A stretch of 64,000 nt of DNA from Betaproteobacteria bacterium Ga0077526 (lineage in GTDB: Bacteria > Pseudomonadota > Gammaproteobacteria > Burkholderiales > Ga0077523): positions 250,867 through 314,866 of the forward strand of contig LNDV01000031.1 in NCBI GenBank assembly GCA_001464765.1, read 5' to 3'. The position numbers and the translations under genes were made by a program. Under the pieces are notes generated by a model that had not been told where the DNA came from, ran no database searches, and saw only the letters and a program-made list of their open reading frames with translations. Every line of letters starts with the position of its first letter. Position 1 is the stretch's first letter. This document shows, piece after piece, positions 16,055-25,022 of the stretch.

Positions 16055-17059
16055 CTACCGCGCCCCGGTCCTCAGGCGATCCACAAAGATGGCGGCGATG
16101 ATCACGCAGCCCAGGATGATCTGCTGGATGTAGCCGTCGATGCGCGCGAGCCCCATGCAATTCGACAGGGCCGTCACGAACACCGCGCCGAGCACTGCGG
16201 CGTAGGTGCTCCCGACGCCACCGCGCAGACTCACCCCGCCGATCACCGCGGCCGCAATGCTCTGCAGTGTCACGTTTCCGCCGAGGTTGGGTTCTCCCGA
16301 TCCGGTCCGGGCCGTCAGCATCAGCGCCCCGACGGCCGCCAGCACCGAACACAGCACATAGGCCAGGACCAGATAGCGTCGACTCGGCAGACCCGCCAGG
16401 GTCGCGGCTCGAGGATTGCCACCGATGATGTAGAGGGACCGGCCGAACACGGTCCCATTGAGGAGGAGGTGCAACGCCGCCAGCACGGCGACCGCGATGA
16501 TCACCGGCGCCGGCACGCCGAGAATCGTCCCGCTGTACATGAGTTCGCTGAACTCCTTGGGCACGTCGAACACGGGACGTCCGTCGGAGATGGTGGTGGC
16601 GATGCCGAAGCAGATGTTGAAGCTGCCGAGCGTGGTGACGAAGGCATTGACGTTGAGTACGGAGATGCAGAAACCATTGAACAGCCCGACCGCGACACCG
16701 AGCCCCAGGCCGGTGAGGATCCCCATGGCGAGCGCCGACGGAAGATTGCCGGGATCCGCCGCCACCATGCTGGTCATGACGAGTGCGGAAGCCACGCTAA
16801 CGCTCGACACGCAGGTCCCGAGGGAGAGGTCGAACCCTCGCGTCAGGATCACGACCATCTGCGCCGCCGCGAACACCGCGATGTAGGTCGTCTGCTGCAG
16901 CACGTTGAGCAGATTGCCGGGCGACAGCACAAGCGGCTCGACGATGGCGAACCCGAGCTCCATGACCACGAGCGCGATGACGAGGCCGTAGCGCACGAAG
17001 AAGGCGGCGGCCGACCGGCCCGCCGAACTCTCCGCTGGTCGCAAAGTCGTATCGTTCAA
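16055..17059 (-). CDS. ABC transporter permease, ribose/RbsC type (second permease)
   Basis: A 334-residue membrane protein with 8-10 hydrophobic segments, of the branched-chain amino acid/ribose permease family (RbsC-like). It has the family signatures VVILTRGFDLSLGTCVSSVSV and AAAVIGGVSLRGGVGS. The start is TTG at 17059, supported by AGAGAGG seven bases upstream and by the N-terminus aligning before the first helix. It forms a heterodimeric pore with the permease encoded directly upstream; the two genes are 30 bases apart. It serves the TorT-like binding protein and the double ATPase. Confidence 0.85.
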   Translation of the reverse strand: MNDTTLRPAESSAGRSAAAFFVRYGLVIALVVMELGFAIVEPLVLSPGNLLNVLQQTTYIAVFAAAQMVVILTRGFDLSLGTCVSSVSVASALVMTSMVAADPGNLPSALAMGILTGLGLGVAVGLFNGFCISVLNVNAFVTTLGSFNICFGIATTISDGRPVFDVPKEFSELMYSGTILGVPAPVIIAVAVLAALHLLLNGTVFGRSLYIIGGNPRAATLAGLPSRRYLVLAYVLCSVLAAVGALMLTARTGSGEPNLGGNVTLQSIAAAVIGGVSLRGGVGSTYAAVLGAVFVTALSNCMGLARIDGYIQQIILGCVIIAAIFVDRLRTGAR

Positions 17060-17089
17060 GGCTGCGCCTCTCTGTACCCGTTCATGGAA

Positions 17090-18121
17090 TCAGCGGCCCC
17101 GGGCATCGCGGGAGCGCCGCTTGGCGAACTCGTCAAGCGCCACCGCGGCCACCACGATGACCCCCATGAAAATCGTCTGGATCTTGCTGTTGATCTTCAG
17201 CAGGTTCATGGCGTTGGTGAGGATCGACAGGAACAGCGCAGACAGCGCGACCATTTCGACACGCCCCACACCGCCGCGAAGGCTGACGCCCGCAATCACG
17301 CCGGCGGCGATGCTCTCGAGCATGAGGTTGCCGCTCATGGTGGCCTGGCCGGACCCGAGCCTCGCCGTCAGCAGGATGCTGGTGAGCGAGGCAAGCATGC
17401 CGCACAGGGTGTACGCGAGAATGAGATAGAAGTTGGTGTTGACGCCGGACACCATCGCAGCCTGCATGTTGCCGCCGATGGCGTGGATGTATCGCCCGAC
17501 CGTGGTCTGGCGCTGCATGAACCACACCAGCGCAAGCACCGCGACGCTCACGTACACCGGCATGGGTAATCCGAACCAGATGGCGCGGCCGAACTCCTTC
17601 ACGAAGGCATCGGGCATGCCGTACACCGGAATGCCGTTCGTGAGCAGCAGAGCAACACCCGTCGCGATGGAACTCGTGCCGAGCGTCACCATGAACGGCG
17701 AGATGCGCAGGAACGCGACACAGGCGCCGTTCACCAGCCCCGTCACGAATCCGCAGGCCATGCCTGCAAGCACGCCGAAAAGAATCGCCGTGGAAACGTC
17801 GTCGGGCGCGGCTTCGAGCGTCACCGCCATGGCCTTGGCCGTGACGACGCTGGTGAGTGCGATCACCGCCCCCACCGAGAGATCGAAGCCCCCCACCACC
17901 AGCACCAGCATCTGCCCGGACGCCACGATCATCAGGGCCGAGGAGTTGCGCAGCACATTGAACAGATTGAAGGTGCCCATGAACCTGGGCTCGAAGGCGA
18001 CAAGCAGCCCGACGAGCACGATGAGCAACGCCGGCAGAAAACCGATCTTGCGCAGAGCGTTTGCCAACCAGCCGTGGCGACCGCGAGCGGCGCGGGAGGA
18101 ATCGAGTGTCGTGGCGCTCAT
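17090..18121 (-). CDS. ABC transporter permease, ribose/RbsC type (first permease)
   Basis: A 343-residue RbsC-like permease with a basic N-terminus (MSATTLDSSRAARGRHGW) and about ten hydrophobic segments. Signatures are VLVVGGFDLSVGAVIALTSV and AAGVIAGVSLRGGVG, similar to but distinct from those in the next gene. The start at 18121 is 7 bases after the ATPase stop, so the two are tightly coupled. Together the two permeases are expected to form the membrane channel for the substrate bound by the TorT-like protein. Confidence 0.87.
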   Translation of the reverse strand: MSATTLDSSRAARGRHGWLANALRKIGFLPALLIVLVGLLVAFEPRFMGTFNLFNVLRNSSALMIVASGQMLVLVVGGFDLSVGAVIALTSVVTAKAMAVTLEAAPDDVSTAILFGVLAGMACGFVTGLVNGACVAFLRISPFMVTLGTSSIATGVALLLTNGIPVYGMPDAFVKEFGRAIWFGLPMPVYVSVAVLALVWFMQRQTTVGRYIHAIGGNMQAAMVSGVNTNFYLILAYTLCGMLASLTSILLTARLGSGQATMSGNLMLESIAAGVIAGVSLRGGVGRVEMVALSALFLSILTNAMNLLKINSKIQTIFMGVIVVAAVALDEFAKRRSRDARGR

Positions 18122-18128
18122 GATCCTG

Positions 18129-19652
18129 TCAGGCTGCCGCCGCGGCGGGCTCTTCGCGGAAGAAACACGCAAGTACCGCCGGCTCGTTGATGTCCGCGCC
18201 GGTGAGTTCGGCCACCATGCGCGAGCGGTGCATCACGTAGACGCGGTTCGAGAGATTGAGCACCTCGGGAAGCTCGGACGACACCAGCACGATCGCCGCA
18301 CCGAGGTCCAGCAGTACCTTCATGAGCTCGTATACCTCGAGCTTGGCTCCCACATCGATGCCCACGGTGGGCTCATCGAAGAGGAACACGCGGATGTCCC
18401 GGGACAGCCCCCTCCCCAGGACCACTTTCTGACGATTGCCGCCGGAAAGACGCCCGACGGCGGGCTCGATCTGCGCCGGGCGCAGCTTGAGGCGATCGGC
18501 GATCTCCTGGACGGCCCTGCGCTCCTCCGTCCTGCGCAGCACCTGTCCGCGCGCGAACCCCGGGAGATCGAGTGCGGCCATCGACACGTTCTCGCGAATC
18601 GGCCGCGCCAGCGCGAGCCCCTCTGCGACGCGGTCGGACGGGAAGTAGCACACGCCCGCGCGCAGCATGGCCAGCGGATCGAACGAGCTCACCTCCTTGT
18701 CGAACAAGGACACGGAGCCGCCCGCGATGGGCTCCAATCCGAACACGGCGCGAACGAGTTCCGATTTACCGCAGCCGACGAGACCGGCAATGCCGGTGAT
18801 CTCGCCCGCACGCGCGTGAAAGCTCACCTCGCGCACGGCGCCGGATACGAGCGTGAGATCACGCACGTCGAGCAGCCGCTCGCCGGGACGGTGGTCGATC
18901 CGGGGAAACAGCACGTCGATCTTGCGGCCGGCCATCAGTTCCACCAGCTCGGTGTCGCTGACGGAGTCCGCCGCGACCGTCGCGATCTTGCGCCCATCGC
19001 GGAGCACGGTAATCCGGTCGGCGACCTGCTTGATCTCGCCCATGCGGTGCGACACATAGATGATTCCGACACCCTGGGCACGGAGCTTGTCGATCAGGGC
19101 GAACAGCTTCGTGGTCTCCGCCTCGGTGAGCGAGGCAGTGGGCTCATCCAGGATGAGCAGCTTGACGTCCGTCAGCAGGGCCTTCGCAATCTCGACCATC
19201 TGCTGGTGCGCCCGCGAAAGCGTACCGACCTTCCGCGTGGGATCGAGATCGAAGCCCAGCTCGGCGATGATCTGCCGGGCGGTGGCGCGCATCGCGCGCT
19301 TGTTGAGAAGCGTGAAGCGCGCGCGTTCACGCCCGAGAAAAAGATTCTCGTCGACCGTCATGTCGGGAACGAGACTGAACTCCTGGAACACGGGGCTGAT
19401 GCCCATCACCCGTGCCTTGTGGGGCGTCAGGTGCCGGACCTCCTCGCCCCGGAAGACGAAGCGTCCCTTGTCCTGGGCGAATGTTCCTGAAATCACATTG
19501 ATGAGCGTGGACTTGCCCGCGCCGTTCTCGCCGAACAGCACATGCACCTCGCCATGCCGAAGCTCGAAGTCCACGTCGTCGAGCGCGAGCACCCCGGGGA
19601 AGCGCTTCGTGATCCCGGTCAGTTCCAGCAGCGTGCCAGCTTGTTCACTCAT
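18129..19652 (-). CDS. Sugar-type ABC transporter ATP-binding protein (double ATPase, RbsA-like)
   Basis: A 507-residue protein with two fused nucleotide-binding domains as in RbsA/MglA. Domain 1 has Walker A GENGAGKST near residue 40, signature LSRAHQQMVEIAKAL and Walker B LLILDEPTASLT. Domain 2 has the degenerate Walker A GLVGCGKSELV and signature LSGGNRQKVVLGRGL with FLFDEPTVGIDVG. The domain 1 signature is altered (LSRAHQQ instead of LSxxxQQ), common in this group. It powers the two RbsC-like permeases downstream. The gene lies 61 bases behind the binding protein. Confidence 0.9.
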   Translation of the reverse strand: MSEQAGTLLELTGITKRFPGVLALDDVDFELRHGEVHVLFGENGAGKSTLINVISGTFAQDKGRFVFRGEEVRHLTPHKARVMGISPVFQEFSLVPDMTVDENLFLGRERARFTLLNKRAMRATARQIIAELGFDLDPTRKVGTLSRAHQQMVEIAKALLTDVKLLILDEPTASLTEAETTKLFALIDKLRAQGVGIIYVSHRMGEIKQVADRITVLRDGRKIATVAADSVSDTELVELMAGRKIDVLFPRIDHRPGERLLDVRDLTLVSGAVREVSFHARAGEITGIAGLVGCGKSELVRAVFGLEPIAGGSVSLFDKEVSSFDPLAMLRAGVCYFPSDRVAEGLALARPIRENVSMAALDLPGFARGQVLRRTEERRAVQEIADRLKLRPAQIEPAVGRLSGGNRQKVVLGRGLSRDIRVFLFDEPTVGIDVGAKLEVYELMKVLLDLGAAIVLVSSELPEVLNLSNRVYVMHRSRMVAELTGADINEPAVLACFFREEPAAAAA

Positions 19653-19713
19653 TGCAAGGAAGGTTTCCGAAGACCGCCGGGCTCGACAGGCAAGCCCGGC
19701 GGGAACACGCGCC

Positions 19714-20772
19714 TTACTTGGCGGTGACGGAGTACACCGGCTTCCACGACGCCGGCGCGAGCACGAGGCCCATGTTGATCTTGCTCTGGTTCGACTTGGC
19801 CACCATGTCGGGAATCGGCTTCACGTACTTCATGAGCGGCTTCTTCTCGAGCGCACGCACGGCCATGTCAATCGCGACCCGTCCTTCGAGCACCGGATAC
19901 TGAGTGGCGAAGCCCAGGATCTCACCCTTGTTCAGGGCATCGAGCATCGCCTGGTTCTCGTAGGACGACATGATCATGATGTCGTTGCGGCCGACCTCGG
20001 CGACTGCACCGATGGCGGCTTCTGCGGTCGGTGCCGTGCCCCAGATGACGTTGATGTCCGGATAGGTCTGCAGGGCGTCCTGCACGAGCTTCAGTTGCAC
20101 CGCCACGCCGCTGTCGCCGAACTTCTCGTCGAGCAGCTTCACCTTGGTGCCCTTGATCGCCGCCTTGAACCCGTCGTTGAAGCTCTCGGCCCAGCCCGAT
20201 CCGGCAGGCCCCGGGAAGGTCACGACCTGCGCCCCCTTGCCCTTCAGGTTCTGGACCAGGTAGTCGCCCGTCTGCTTGCCCATCGTGTCGAACTCCACGA
20301 ACATCTTCGCCGTGGTTTCGGCCTTGGCTACGGGGTTGACGGTGCTGATGACCGGCTTGCCCTTGGCGATGCCTTCCTTGAACTTCTGCGACAGGCCGGC
20401 TTCCGAGATGGCGCCCACCACGATCGCATCGAAGCCGGACGCCATGCAGTCATCGAACTGCGACAACTGCTTCGGCAGATTCTCGTAGCCGCCCGCTTCA
20501 TAGAGCGTCATGTTGACGCCCATGCGCTTGGCTTCCTCGACGATGCCGTACGCGACCGCGACCCAGAAGCTGTCCTTCATGTGCGGGAACAGCACGCAGA
20601 TTTTCCAGGGCTTGGCTGCCTTGGGAAGCGGCGAATACTCGACCGGCACATTCTTGCCGGAGGTGGCGTCGAACACCTTGATGGGCCACCACTTCTCCTG
20701 CGCCATGGCCGAACCGCCCGAGAGCAGTGCCAGACCGAGTGCACCGCCCAGCAACTTCTTCCAATGCTTCAT
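19714..20772 (-). CDS. TorT-like periplasmic substrate-binding protein of the ABC transporter
   Basis: A 352-residue periplasmic binding protein. The signal peptide is MKHWKKLLGGALGLALLSGGSAMAQ; the mature start EKWWPIKV and the stretch KICVLFPHMKDSFWVAVAYGIVEEAKRMGV resemble TorT, the periplasmic partner of the TMAO sensor, more than classical ribose-binding proteins. Such TorT-like proteins also occur as ABC-type solute receptors, which fits here because an ATPase and two permeases follow directly. It is the first gene after a 354-bp spacer with a strong palindrome, so it probably has its own promoter. The ligand is unknown; an amine or a cyclic amide is plausible from context. Confidence 0.82.
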   Translation of the reverse strand: MKHWKKLLGGALGLALLSGGSAMAQEKWWPIKVFDATSGKNVPVEYSPLPKAAKPWKICVLFPHMKDSFWVAVAYGIVEEAKRMGVNMTLYEAGGYENLPKQLSQFDDCMASGFDAIVVGAISEAGLSQKFKEGIAKGKPVISTVNPVAKAETTAKMFVEFDTMGKQTGDYLVQNLKGKGAQVVTFPGPAGSGWAESFNDGFKAAIKGTKVKLLDEKFGDSGVAVQLKLVQDALQTYPDINVIWGTAPTAEAAIGAVAEVGRNDIMIMSSYENQAMLDALNKGEILGFATQYPVLEGRVAIDMAVRALEKKPLMKYVKPIPDMVAKSNQSKINMGLVLAPASWKPVYSVTAK

Positions 20773-21126
20773 GAGCCTTCTCTCCCAAAGAAATGGTGCG
20801 TTGCGGCTGCAACGCTGGTCTCGACGAACGAGTTCGCCATATCGCGACGAAGCCCGCCACTGCGTTCCGTACGCCTGCTGCCGCGCACGACTCCCCGGGC
20901 GGAACAGTGTTCCGCCGTCATCACTGCTTTACCACTCAGAGCCGAGGCGCGTCCTGATGCGGCGGCAGTGCATCGTCTGCAACGCCGATGCCAGCAGGAG
21001 TCCCTCACCCTCACTTCGACAAGCAGATGAATTCATTGCGCTCATCGTCGACGCGCGGACGCCCGCCCGCTCATCGTCGATGCACGCCCCGCCGACCACG
21101 GCTCGAAACAGTGCCTCGCATGCCTC
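20773..21126. other. Gene-free spacer splitting the catabolic island
   Basis: 354 bases between hyuA copy 2 and the binding-protein gene. No convincing gene is seen; short open frames are arginine-rich and unlike proteins. It holds the 19-bp palindrome at 20898-20916 and a direct repeat of CTCATCGTCGA near 21041 and 21070. It probably carries the promoter of the transporter half of the island. Confidence 0.5.
20898..20916. promoter_or_regulatory. 19-bp perfect palindrome, operator candidate for the transporter genes
   Basis: GGCGGAACA and TGTTCCGCC flank a single G, a perfect dyad of 9-bp arms. It lies 126 bases upstream of the binding-protein start in an otherwise gene-free spacer. The symmetry suggests a dimeric repressor or activator site. 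CGGAAC/GTTCCG half-sites occur in operators of several regulator families, so no regulator is assigned. Confidence 0.55.
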
Positions 21127-23214
21127 TCAATCCTGCGTGAGCACATAGCTGCCTTGTGAATCCAGCACCGCTTTCCATCCGGGTTCGACGACGATGGAAG
21201 TGGTCTCTTCCTCGATGACGGCAGGTCCCGAGACCACATTGCCCGCGAGCAGCTTCGAACCATCGAACACGGGAGTCGATACACGACGCACGCCGGTTCC
21301 CCCGTCGGAGAACACCGCGTCCCGTACATGATCCAGCGCATGGGATGCGTCTGCGCCGCCTTTGGGATAGCGTGGCGGATTCGGCTTCGGCACGCGACCG
21401 TAGACGGTGCTTTCGATGTTCACCAGTTCCGCCAAGCTGTCGGGCTCGTCGTAGGTGAATAGCTGCCGGTGGACCCGGTCGAGACGGCCACGGATCTCGG
21501 GCAGGGTCTCGAGCGAGACCTCCATCGATCCGAGTTCCACGGTGCATTCGTGCACCTGGCCGACATAGCGAAGGTCCATGCTGCGCTCGATCGAGATGTC
21601 GGCGTCCGCGAAGCCCTCGGCCTTGAGCGAGGCGACGGCAGCGTCCTCGATGCTGACGTACAGCCGGCGCACAGCCTCGAAATCGGCACGCTCGTCGAGA
21701 CGCATCGGGCACGCCGCGAGATAGTTGTACTTCACGTCCGAAATGATCTGTCCGAAGGCACACAGGCCGGAGGCCAGCTTGGGCACCAGCACCTTGCGAA
21801 TGCCCATCTCCGCGGCCAGTGCCGTGATGTGCAGCGGGCCGGCACCACCCGCGCCGAGCAGCGCAAAGTCACGCGGATCGTAGCCCCGCTCGATGGACAC
21901 CCTGCGCATGCCTCCGACCATGTTGTTGTTGACGATCTTGAAGATGCCATAAGCAGCCTCCTCGACGGTCATGCCGAAGGGCGTGGCCACCCGGTCGCGG
22001 ATCGCGTCGATGGACGCCTGGCGATCGAGTTTCAGGCGCCCGCGCAGCAGGTGCTCCGGATGCAGGTAGCCCAGGACGACGTTCGCATCGGTCACCGTAG
22101 GCTCTCGTCCGCCGCGGCCATAGCAGGCCGGGCCGGGCACCGCGCCCGCGCTCTGCGGACCGACCCTGAGCAGGCCGCTGGGATCGATCCACGCGATGGA
22201 GCCCCCGCCCGCGCCGAGTGTCTCCACCTGGATCATCGGGACACCGATCCGGTAGCGCAGGAAATCGATGTTCTTGCTGATGTTCGTGCGACCGCCCTGG
22301 GTGAGCGTGATGTCGAAGGACGTGCCCCCCATGTCGACCGTGATGATGTTGTCGATATCGAGCGGCTTCGCGAAGTACAGGCCAGCCTGGGGCGCCGAGG
22401 CCGGCCCTGAATTGATGGCGTAGACGGACTTTTGTGACATCGCCCGTCCTGTCGCCATGCCGCCGTTGGACTGGAAGTACTGAACGGGGGCGCGCAGTCC
22501 GCGTCCGCGCATGTAGGCGTCGATCCCTTCTACGTACTTCTGCAGCACCGGACCGAGGTAGGCGTTGAGCACGGTGGTGGAGGTCCGCGTGTACTCGCGC
22601 GTCTGCGGAAACACCTCCGACCCCACCGACAGGAAGACGCCCGGCAGACACTCCCGGACGATTTCCGCAGCGCGTTTCTCGTGCGAAGCATCGAGCACGG
22701 ACCAGACGAAGGAGATCACCACCGCTTCGACGCCCTCCTTGCGGAAGAGGTCACAGGCCGCGCGCACATCTTCCTCGTGCAGCGGCGTGTACTCCTGCCC
22801 GTCGGAGCGAGTGCGTTCACGAACCGGAAATCTGAGGTACCGCGGCACCAGCATGCGCGCCGGCGGATACTTGGCGTCGTAGCGATAGCCATCCTCCTTG
22901 TGGCCCAGGCGGATCTCGATCGAGTCCTCGTGGCCCGCGGTGCATATCAGCCCGACTTTCACACCCTTGAACTGAATCAGGGCGTTCAGGGCCACCGTCG
23001 TGCCATTGATGCAGAGGTCCGTGTCGGCGAGGATGTCCTCGATCGAGCGGCCGACGGCGGCGCTGATCTGCTGCAGGCCGGCGTCGATGGCCTGCGTGCC
23101 ATCGTCCGGCGTCGACGTGGACTTGAACAGTCGTACGTTTCCCTGATCGTCCGAGAAGACGAAGTCAGTGAACGTTCCCCCGGCATCTATCCCCAATCTG
23201 TACTTCTTCTTCAT
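21127..23214 (-). CDS. hyuA: Hydantoinase/oxoprolinase subunit A family protein, copy 2
   Basis: A 695-residue HyuA-type protein. The N-terminus MKKKYRLGIDAGGTFTDFVF holds the ATP-binding motif; further marks are ITVDMGGTSFDITL, VETLGAGGGSIAWIDPSGLLRVGPQSAGAVPGPACYG (in pieces) and GAGGAGPLHITALAAEMG. It is expected to bind ATP and, with HyuB, to activate a cyclic amide or ketone. It follows its hyuB by 40 bases and ends the first half of the island. Similarity to copy 1 is clear in motifs but low between them. Confidence 0.88.
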   Translation of the reverse strand: MKKKYRLGIDAGGTFTDFVFSDDQGNVRLFKSTSTPDDGTQAIDAGLQQISAAVGRSIEDILADTDLCINGTTVALNALIQFKGVKVGLICTAGHEDSIEIRLGHKEDGYRYDAKYPPARMLVPRYLRFPVRERTRSDGQEYTPLHEEDVRAACDLFRKEGVEAVVISFVWSVLDASHEKRAAEIVRECLPGVFLSVGSEVFPQTREYTRTSTTVLNAYLGPVLQKYVEGIDAYMRGRGLRAPVQYFQSNGGMATGRAMSQKSVYAINSGPASAPQAGLYFAKPLDIDNIITVDMGGTSFDITLTQGGRTNISKNIDFLRYRIGVPMIQVETLGAGGGSIAWIDPSGLLRVGPQSAGAVPGPACYGRGGREPTVTDANVVLGYLHPEHLLRGRLKLDRQASIDAIRDRVATPFGMTVEEAAYGIFKIVNNNMVGGMRRVSIERGYDPRDFALLGAGGAGPLHITALAAEMGIRKVLVPKLASGLCAFGQIISDVKYNYLAACPMRLDERADFEAVRRLYVSIEDAAVASLKAEGFADADISIERSMDLRYVGQVHECTVELGSMEVSLETLPEIRGRLDRVHRQLFTYDEPDSLAELVNIESTVYGRVPKPNPPRYPKGGADASHALDHVRDAVFSDGGTGVRRVSTPVFDGSKLLAGNVVSGPAVIEEETTSIVVEPGWKAVLDSQGSYVLTQD

Positions 23215-23254
23215 TCGGGCTCCGTATACGGTGGAATGCGAAGGAATCGACTGG

Positions 23255-25009
23255 TCAGGCCGCCGTCCGCTCCTGGCGGGCGCGCCGGGTGGCAGCCTCG
23301 TCGACGGCGAACGTCGACGGATCGATCACCACGCCATACTCGAGACGGGCCCCATCGACGGAGACGATGCCGTTGCGGACATCGTCTGCGACGCGGTCGG
23401 CCGGTCTCTCGAGAGGGTTGCCGTAACCGCCGCCGCCGGGGTTGTGGTTGGCTGCGCGCTCGCCCGGCTTGATGGTGACAAGGACGTTCTCACGATAGAT
23501 CTTCTCGCCCGCTGCCGAACTCACGACCAGCCGACCGACCTTCGCATCAGTCATCTGACTTTCTGCTCCCGCGGCCCCGAGGGCAGGAAAACGGCGGCCC
23601 TCGCCGAACGTGATGACGGTCATCTCGTGATCGATGGGCTCCACTTCCCAGACGGTGCCGGAGCCGCCGCGGTACTTGCCGGCGCCACCGCTGTCGGTCA
23701 TGAGGCCGTAGCGGTGGATGATGATCGGGTACGAGTACTCCAGCACTTCGATATCGCCCGAAGTGAGCGCACCGAAGCAGCACTGCGGACCGCAGGCGTG
23801 CCATCCATCCATGTACGCGGTCGCCCCGGCACCGGAGATGATGCTCGCGAGGATCATGCTCACGTACTCCTCGCGGTTCCGGGAGTCCTGGCCGGCGATG
23901 TTCACGCCGTTCGCGTGTCCCCACGATGCGACGGCACGGTCGGGCGCCGCCTTTTCCAGAGCCTTGCGCACGGCATCGGCAAGGGTCTCCATCGGGGTGG
24001 TCGTGCAGTTGACGCAAGGCGCCGGCTCGACGGCATTGCACAGCGTCCCTTTCGGCCCCAGGTCGAGCTCGACACAACGGTACAGCCCTTCGTTGTAGGG
24101 AGGGTCGACCTGCGCGAACATCATGAGTCCGAGGTACACGCCCGACACGGAATTGCCGGCGTACGAATTGATGAAGTACGGAATCTGCGGCGGGCTGTCG
24201 ATGCGGATCTTGCACTGGTCGCCGCGGATCTCGATGCGCGCCTTGATCTCCAGGTCACCGTAGCCATGCCCGGCATCCTCGACGACCGCGCTGTCCTCGT
24301 AGACGCCATCGGGAAGGGTCGCGATCAGACCGCGCATCTGCCGATCGGCCATGTCCATCAGTTCGTCGATGCAATCCTGGACCGTCTGGACGCCATACTT
24401 GTCGAGCAGGGCGATGAGGTTGCGCTCGCCGACCTTGACGGCACCGTACTGCGCGCGAAGATCGCCTTCCTGATCCCGCCGTGCGCGCATGTTCGCGAGC
24501 ATGAAATTCACGACGTCCTTGCGTTCCTTGCCGCGGTCCCAGAGCTTCACTGGGGGAATATGCAGGCCTTCGGCGTAGAGCTCCTTCGCGTCGGGGTTGT
24601 ACCCGGCCGGCACCGGACCGCCGATGTCCGTCACGTGGCCCTTGCACACCGTCCAGAAGACCAGCTCTCCCTTGTAGAAGACCGGGTTGTACATGCAGCA
24701 GTCGAGGATGTGGCTGCCCATGTAGCGCGGATCGTTGTGGTAGATCACGTCGCCCTCGGCGAGATCGTCGCCGAAGAATCCGGCAACGGCCTTCATGGCC
24801 GGCATGAGGGAGCCCAGATGAATCGGGATGTCCTGCCCCTGCAGGATCATCTCGGCGCGGTGATTGAACAGCGCGTTGCTGTAGTCGTGCGCGGTGTTGA
24901 ACACGCTGGAGCGGGCGGTCTTCTCGAGCGTGAGCGTCATCTCCCGCTGAGTGGTCTCCAGCACTCCGCGCACAACCGACAAGGTGATGCGATCGACGTT
25001 TCTGCCCAT
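23255..25009 (-). CDS. hyuB: Hydantoinase/oxoprolinase subunit B family protein, copy 2
   Basis: A 584-residue HyuB-type subunit. The start at 25009 (MGRNVDRITLSVVRGVLETTQREMTLTLEKTARSSVFN, in pieces) fits the family; the open frame further upstream overlaps the carboxyltransferase gene. It contains YHNDPRYMGSHILDCCMYNPVF, GLHIPPVKLWDRG, a DSGGAGKYRGGSGTVWEVE segment and the C-terminal NPGGGGYGNPLERP. The DPRYMGSH form resembles acetophenone/acetone carboxylase and N-methylhydantoinase beta subunits. It lies 13 bases behind the PxpC-like gene, so the biotin-dependent module and this HyuBA pair share one transcript. Confidence 0.88.
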   Translation of the reverse strand: MGRNVDRITLSVVRGVLETTQREMTLTLEKTARSSVFNTAHDYSNALFNHRAEMILQGQDIPIHLGSLMPAMKAVAGFFGDDLAEGDVIYHNDPRYMGSHILDCCMYNPVFYKGELVFWTVCKGHVTDIGGPVPAGYNPDAKELYAEGLHIPPVKLWDRGKERKDVVNFMLANMRARRDQEGDLRAQYGAVKVGERNLIALLDKYGVQTVQDCIDELMDMADRQMRGLIATLPDGVYEDSAVVEDAGHGYGDLEIKARIEIRGDQCKIRIDSPPQIPYFINSYAGNSVSGVYLGLMMFAQVDPPYNEGLYRCVELDLGPKGTLCNAVEPAPCVNCTTTPMETLADAVRKALEKAAPDRAVASWGHANGVNIAGQDSRNREEYVSMILASIISGAGATAYMDGWHACGPQCCFGALTSGDIEVLEYSYPIIIHRYGLMTDSGGAGKYRGGSGTVWEVEPIDHEMTVITFGEGRRFPALGAAGAESQMTDAKVGRLVVSSAAGEKIYRENVLVTIKPGERAANHNPGGGGYGNPLERPADRVADDVRNGIVSVDGARLEYGVVIDPSTFAVDEAATRRARQERTAA

Positions 25010-25022
25010 AGTCCGATCTCCT

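Noticed and set aside
20769..21014. An 81-codon open frame in the gap before the transporter genes
   Set aside because: Arginine/serine-rich, no ribosome-binding site, overlaps the binding-protein start and has no resemblance to a protein family.
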